The notes under the pieces were generated by a model that was not told the DNA's origin, searched no databases, and worked only from the letters and a program-made list of their open reading frames with translations. This document shows positions 61,031 through 64,000 of a DNA stretch of 64,000 bases, in pieces. The position numbers were made by a program, and so were the translations under genes. The DNA comes from an uncultured Chitinophagaceae bacterium. GTDB taxonomy: Bacteria; Bacteroidota; Bacteroidia; Chitinophagales; Chitinophagaceae. The stretch is taken from NCBI GenBank assembly GCA_937907395.1, contig CALCII010000015.1:186001-250000 (forward strand), given 5' to 3'. Positions within the stretch are counted from its first letter, which is position 1, and every line of letters starts with the position of its first letter.

Positions 61031-61708
61031 ATGGATGTTCAGATTGAAAGTAGCTGGAAAGAAAAGCTGAAACCGGAGTTTTCAAAACCCTATTTCCAGC
61101 AAATTGTTGCGTTTCTTAAGACAGAGAAACTGCAGAAAAAAGTGATGTACCCACCCGGAAATCTCATATTTAATGCCTTTACACAAACACCTTTTGAGCA
61201 GGTGAAAGTGGTGATCCTGGGACAGGATCCTTACCACAACCCGGGCCAGGCACATGGATTGAGCTTTTCGGTTCAGGAAGGTGTAAATCCGCCTCCATCT
61301 TTGATCAACATTTATAAAGAAATCGAATCGGATATGGGTGTGGGAATGCCGGCCCGTTACGGGAACCTCACCAAATGGGCACAGCAGGGCGTATTGTTAC
61401 TCAACGCATTTCTTACGGTAAGGGCTAATGAACCCCTGAGCCATTCAAAAATCGGGTGGGAAGAGTTTACCAATAATGTGATATCTAAAATTTCTGCCGA
61501 AAAAAAAGGAGTTGTTTTTTTGCTTTGGGGAAAATTTGCACAGGAAAAACAAGTTCTCATTGATGAAACCAAACATTTTGTACTAAAGGCAGCACACCCC
61601 TCACCTTTCAGTGCCGACAAAGGTTTTTTTGGATGCAAGCATTTTTCAAAAACCAACCAATTACTTATACAACAAGGGTTAGAACCAATTGACTGGAAAT
61701 TACCATGA
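61031..61708 (+). CDS. ung: uracil-DNA glycosylase, family 1
   Basis: It removes uracil from DNA in base excision repair. The 225-residue length is standard. Catalytic water-activating Asp66 is in GQDPYH (64-69); LLNAFLTVRA is the uracil-recognition strand, in which T replaces the more common N[ST]xLTV spacing; HPSPFSA (about 191-197) contains the catalytic His and the Leu-loop region. The next gene overlaps its stop by 4 bases. Confidence 0.97.
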   Translation: MDVQIESSWKEKLKPEFSKPYFQQIVAFLKTEKLQKKVMYPPGNLIFNAFTQTPFEQVKVVILGQDPYHNPGQAHGLSFSVQEGVNPPPSLINIYKEIESDMGVGMPARYGNLTKWAQQGVLLLNAFLTVRANEPLSHSKIGWEEFTNNVISKISAEKKGVVFLLWGKFAQEKQVLIDETKHFVLKAAHPSPFSADKGFFGCKHFSKTNQLLIQQGLEPIDWKLP

Positions 61709-62448
61709 ACATTTTAAAAAATATACTGGGCAGGATTTTTGCCGCATGGGCCTTACTTACATTCATCCTCACCATGCTGGTTATTTTATTACCTGCATGG
61801 GCCATGGGACTTTTTCCAGAACCAAAACGTACCACATACTTCATCAACTTATCACGGTTATGGATGGCCGTTTGGTTACCACTAGCAGGAATACGGCTGG
61901 TTGTGAAAGGAAAAGAACACTTTAAAAAGGGCGAGAATTATGTAGTGGTATGTAATCACAATTCCTTTATGGATGTACCGGTAACCTCTCCCGGAATCCC
62001 GGGAGGAAACAAAACAATTGCCAAATCAGAGCTTTCTAAAATTCCTTTGTTTGGAATTATTTACAGAAGAGGATCTGTACTGGTTGACCGGAAAAGTGAA
62101 GAAAGCCGGAAAAAGAGTTATGCCTATATGAAACGGGTACTGGCATTGGGATTACATATGTGCATTTATCCGGAAGGCACCCGTAATAAAACAAATGCTC
62201 CTTTGAAGGAATTTAAAGATGGAGCTTTCCGTCTGGCTATTGAAACACAGAAACAAGTTATTCCAGCTGTATTATTCAACACAAAGAAAGTATTGCCACA
62301 ACACAAACCCTTTTTCTTTTGGCCGGGGAAAATTGAAATGCATTTTCTGCCCCCTGTAGCGGTTGATGCGTATGCGCAGGATCAATCAAAAGAATTGAAA
62401 GAAAAAGTATTCCGTTTAATGTGGGACTTTATTGAGTCAAGAGCCTGA
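61705..62448 (+). CDS. plsC: 1-acyl-sn-glycerol-3-phosphate acyltransferase (PlsC-like)
   Basis: This 247-residue inner-membrane enzyme of the LPLAT family makes phosphatidic acid from lysophosphatidic acid. Motif HX4D is HNSFMD (85-90); YPEGTRNK (155-162) is the glycerol-phosphate-binding motif. Hydrophobic segments lie at about 12-35 and 50-66. ATGA overlap with ung implies one transcript, with no obvious functional link. Other LPLAT activities, for example ornithine lipid synthesis, are possible. Confidence 0.88.
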   Translation: MNILKNILGRIFAAWALLTFILTMLVILLPAWAMGLFPEPKRTTYFINLSRLWMAVWLPLAGIRLVVKGKEHFKKGENYVVVCNHNSFMDVPVTSPGIPGGNKTIAKSELSKIPLFGIIYRRGSVLVDRKSEESRKKSYAYMKRVLALGLHMCIYPEGTRNKTNAPLKEFKDGAFRLAIETQKQVIPAVLFNTKKVLPQHKPFFFWPGKIEMHFLPPVAVDAYAQDQSKELKEKVFRLMWDFIESRA

Positions 62449-62452
62449 TACT

Positions 62453-64000
62453 TTACGGAAGATTATAGAAGAAACGGGAACGATTGATTCTTAAATCACG
62501 TAACAGGCTTGATTTGGGGCTGATGGAAATACTGAACTGTCGGTAAATACCAATGGGTGTTATATTGATAGACATTTGCCAGCAATGCAAATCACGTGAA
62601 ACAGAAGTGGTGAAATATTGCAGTTTCTTTGTTTTAATATCAAAATTGCCTTGTCCCGAAAGTTTCCATTTCTCAGTTAAACTAAAATCGCCGTTGAAAT
62701 TTACCGCCTGGTTTAACAAGGTTGTAAACCCGGAATAATCTGGTTTTATCTGCCTGCTGAAACTCAGTGAATAAGATAGGTTCAGGCTCCATGGAATATT
62801 AAAATCGGCATACTCACCAGGATGGCTTTGAATCATCCCCATCTCCCTGCTTCTGTCGTCGTAATCATTTCGTTTATTCTTTTCGTATTCCTGTTTTTCT
62901 TTTTCCTTATTCGGATCTTTTGGTTTGCTTTTAAAATTAGTGCTCACAGAGATATATCCACTGGTAAAATGCCCCAACGAAAATTTATCTCCCTGCCAGG
63001 CATACTTCTGAATCAGTCGGCCTCTTTTATCCTGTTGATAAGGTGAAATACTGGTACCCGCCGTGATATTAATTTTTTCAAACAACGTACTCCGGAAATA
63101 AATACTGAAATCGCTTAATGCAAATGAATCGGCCAACAGGTTATAACCAGACGAAATTCCAAACCCATCCACTAACCGAACCTTTTTCACTCCTTCTGCA
63201 GATGTATCTTTTTTGTTCCGCACTTTCATTTCAAGATTATTATCCAAGGCAAAGTTGATGAAACCTGCTTTTCCTCCGGATAATCCGCCAAATAAAGAAC
63301 CATCGAATTTATTAAAACGGTAACGATTACCCGAAGTATCCACCTGTGTTTCATACCATTGGTCTTTTGCAAGATCGGGACGGTAACTAAACCCTACTGA
63401 AGGACGTATCACATGCCGGATTGCCTGTACGCCATTCTTTTTCTTAAAATTCATAGTACCAAATAATGCAGTACTGAAACTGAGTCCGAAACTCATTTGT
63501 CTTCCAGTGTAAAAACCTTTTGTTACAGTAGTATCCACTTTCTTTTTAGCAGCATTCCAGCTACGCTCAAATTGTTGTGAATACCAAATCTCTTCATAAC
63601 TTATAGAAGGACCAATCTGCACAGGGCCTAATGGAGGCAATGATAGCTGGATAGGAATACTGTGTTTGGCTCCCCACTGAAATGTATCAATCAGTTGTTT
63701 CAGATTGAATGCACTGTCATAAAAAGAAAACTGGTTTCTGAAGTTTCCATTATAACCCACCCCTAGTTTTTCATACCATTTGGGAGAGCCCACCATTGCC
63801 TTTTTCTGGAAAGGATAAATAGTGTTCATGGTAAACCCAACATCGGGAAGGCTCACATTATACAAGCGGTTTGCCGTGTTTTGATTGTGGTTGGCACTAA
63901 CCGATAAATTAAACGGAGTACCTGCCCATGTGCGCTGGTATGAAATAGATGATGCTAACTGGTTATTAAAATTCTGGATTGGGTTGCTTGGAAAGAAACG
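62453..64000 (-). CDS. lptD: LPS assembly outer membrane protein LptD, C-terminal part (runs off right edge)
   Basis: The frame is open to the right edge, giving the last 515 residues. The region is a large beta-barrel with alternating strands. Blocks LYNVSLPDVGFTMNTIYPFQ (near the left of the visible part), IRPSVGFSYRPDL and the ending LRDLRINRSRFFYNLP fit my recollection of Bacteroidota LptD (OstA-type) proteins, which insert LPS into the outer leaflet. A low-complexity Lys/Glu/Asp loop (KPKDPNKEKEKQEYEKNKRN) sits between strands. The N-terminal OstA domain would be outside the window. An unrelated large barrel protein is the main alternative. Confidence 0.8.
   Translation of the reverse strand, partial: RFFPSNPIQNFNNQLASSISYQRTWAGTPFNLSVSANHNQNTANRLYNVSLPDVGFTMNTIYPFQKKAMVGSPKWYEKLGVGYNGNFRNQFSFYDSAFNLKQLIDTFQWGAKHSIPIQLSLPPLGPVQIGPSISYEEIWYSQQFERSWNAAKKKVDTTVTKGFYTGRQMSFGLSFSTALFGTMNFKKKNGVQAIRHVIRPSVGFSYRPDLAKDQWYETQVDTSGNRYRFNKFDGSLFGGLSGGKAGFINFALDNNLEMKVRNKKDTSAEGVKKVRLVDGFGISSGYNLLADSFALSDFSIYFRSTLFEKINITAGTSISPYQQDKRGRLIQKYAWQGDKFSLGHFTSGYISVSTNFKSKPKDPNKEKEKQEYEKNKRNDYDDRSREMGMIQSHPGEYADFNIPWSLNLSYSLSFSRQIKPDYSGFTTLLNQAVNFNGDFSLTEKWKLSGQGNFDIKTKKLQYFTTSVSRDLHCWQMSINITPIGIYRQFSISISPKSSLLRDLRINRSRFFYNLP

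Noticed and set aside
1..64000. CRISPR arrays, prophage, integron or toxin-antitoxin modules
   Set aside because: No regularly spaced repeats, Cas, integrase, phage structural or toxin-antitoxin gene pairs are visible on either strand.

Overview
The window reads as an ordinary chromosomal segment of a Bacteroidota bacterium, most likely family Chitinophagaceae. Evidence: several TonB-dependent receptors with carboxypeptidase-regulatory N-termini, C-terminal type IX secretion sorting domains, a DUF5686 protein, a Bacteroidota-type LptD, a long-form Lgt and a type B L31. At least fifteen perfect TAnnTTTG -7 boxes, the promoter signature of this phylum, lie a short distance upstream of gene starts. 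Coding density is high and no gap reaches 300 bases. I see no phage, plasmid, CRISPR, toxin-antitoxin, restriction or known defence locus and no transposase gene. Family placement is inference from protein style; the phylum is well supported.

Layout. 1-1543: start of a B12-binding radical SAM protein (leftward), then a small membrane protein, a GNAT acetyltransferase and an acyl-CoA-binding protein. 1555-4774: a leftward glycosyltransferase/methyltransferase/flippase cassette for surface glycans. 4877-6822: a Kir-type potassium channel overlapping the t6A enzyme Sua5. 6873-9712: a leftward operon of a sugar-nucleotidyltransferase-like protein, triosephosphate isomerase and a hemerythrin, followed by a truncated second hemerythrin copy and paired palindromes. 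9801-13738: a TonB receptor and a two-domain fasciclin lipoprotein, closely coupled. 13861-16949: purC (possibly behind a small leader ORF), an epimerase and a lactonase. 16941-24059: TrhO, DUF5686 protein, a small membrane protein, penicillin acylase and MiaE. 24076-27004: a large type IX secreted protein bracketed by near-identical palindromes. 27068-35044: GH5 cellulase-like enzyme, an extremely charged repeat protein, N-acetylglucosaminyl-asparaginase, CutC, a phosphotransferase, YtxH, SerA and a serine hydrolase. 35047-39191: secreted protein, CDF transporter and SpmA/SpmB-like fusion. 39390-46740: YchF, L31, YajQ, TonB receptor, Lgt, bacilliredoxin and Hsp20. 46871-50437: poorly known secreted proteins and arginine decarboxylase. 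50589-53973: the classic thrS-infC-rpmI-rplT translation cluster, with hairpin leaders and an internal promoter. 54113-60644: secreted proteins, a DUF3347/TonB receptor operon and an ABC-F protein. 60902-64000: tRNA-Arg(UCU), Ung, a PlsC-like acyltransferase and the C-terminal part of LptD.

Most of the content is housekeeping and envelope biology. The points most worth a second look are non-coding or structural: two unrelated families of long perfect palindromes, one beside a broken hemerythrin duplication and one bracketing a single gene; palindromes placed identically just upstream of the -7 region of two TonB receptor promoters; a 20-codon ORF that overlaps the purC start; and structured leaders in the ribosomal protein operons. 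No convincing previously undescribed multi-gene system is visible.
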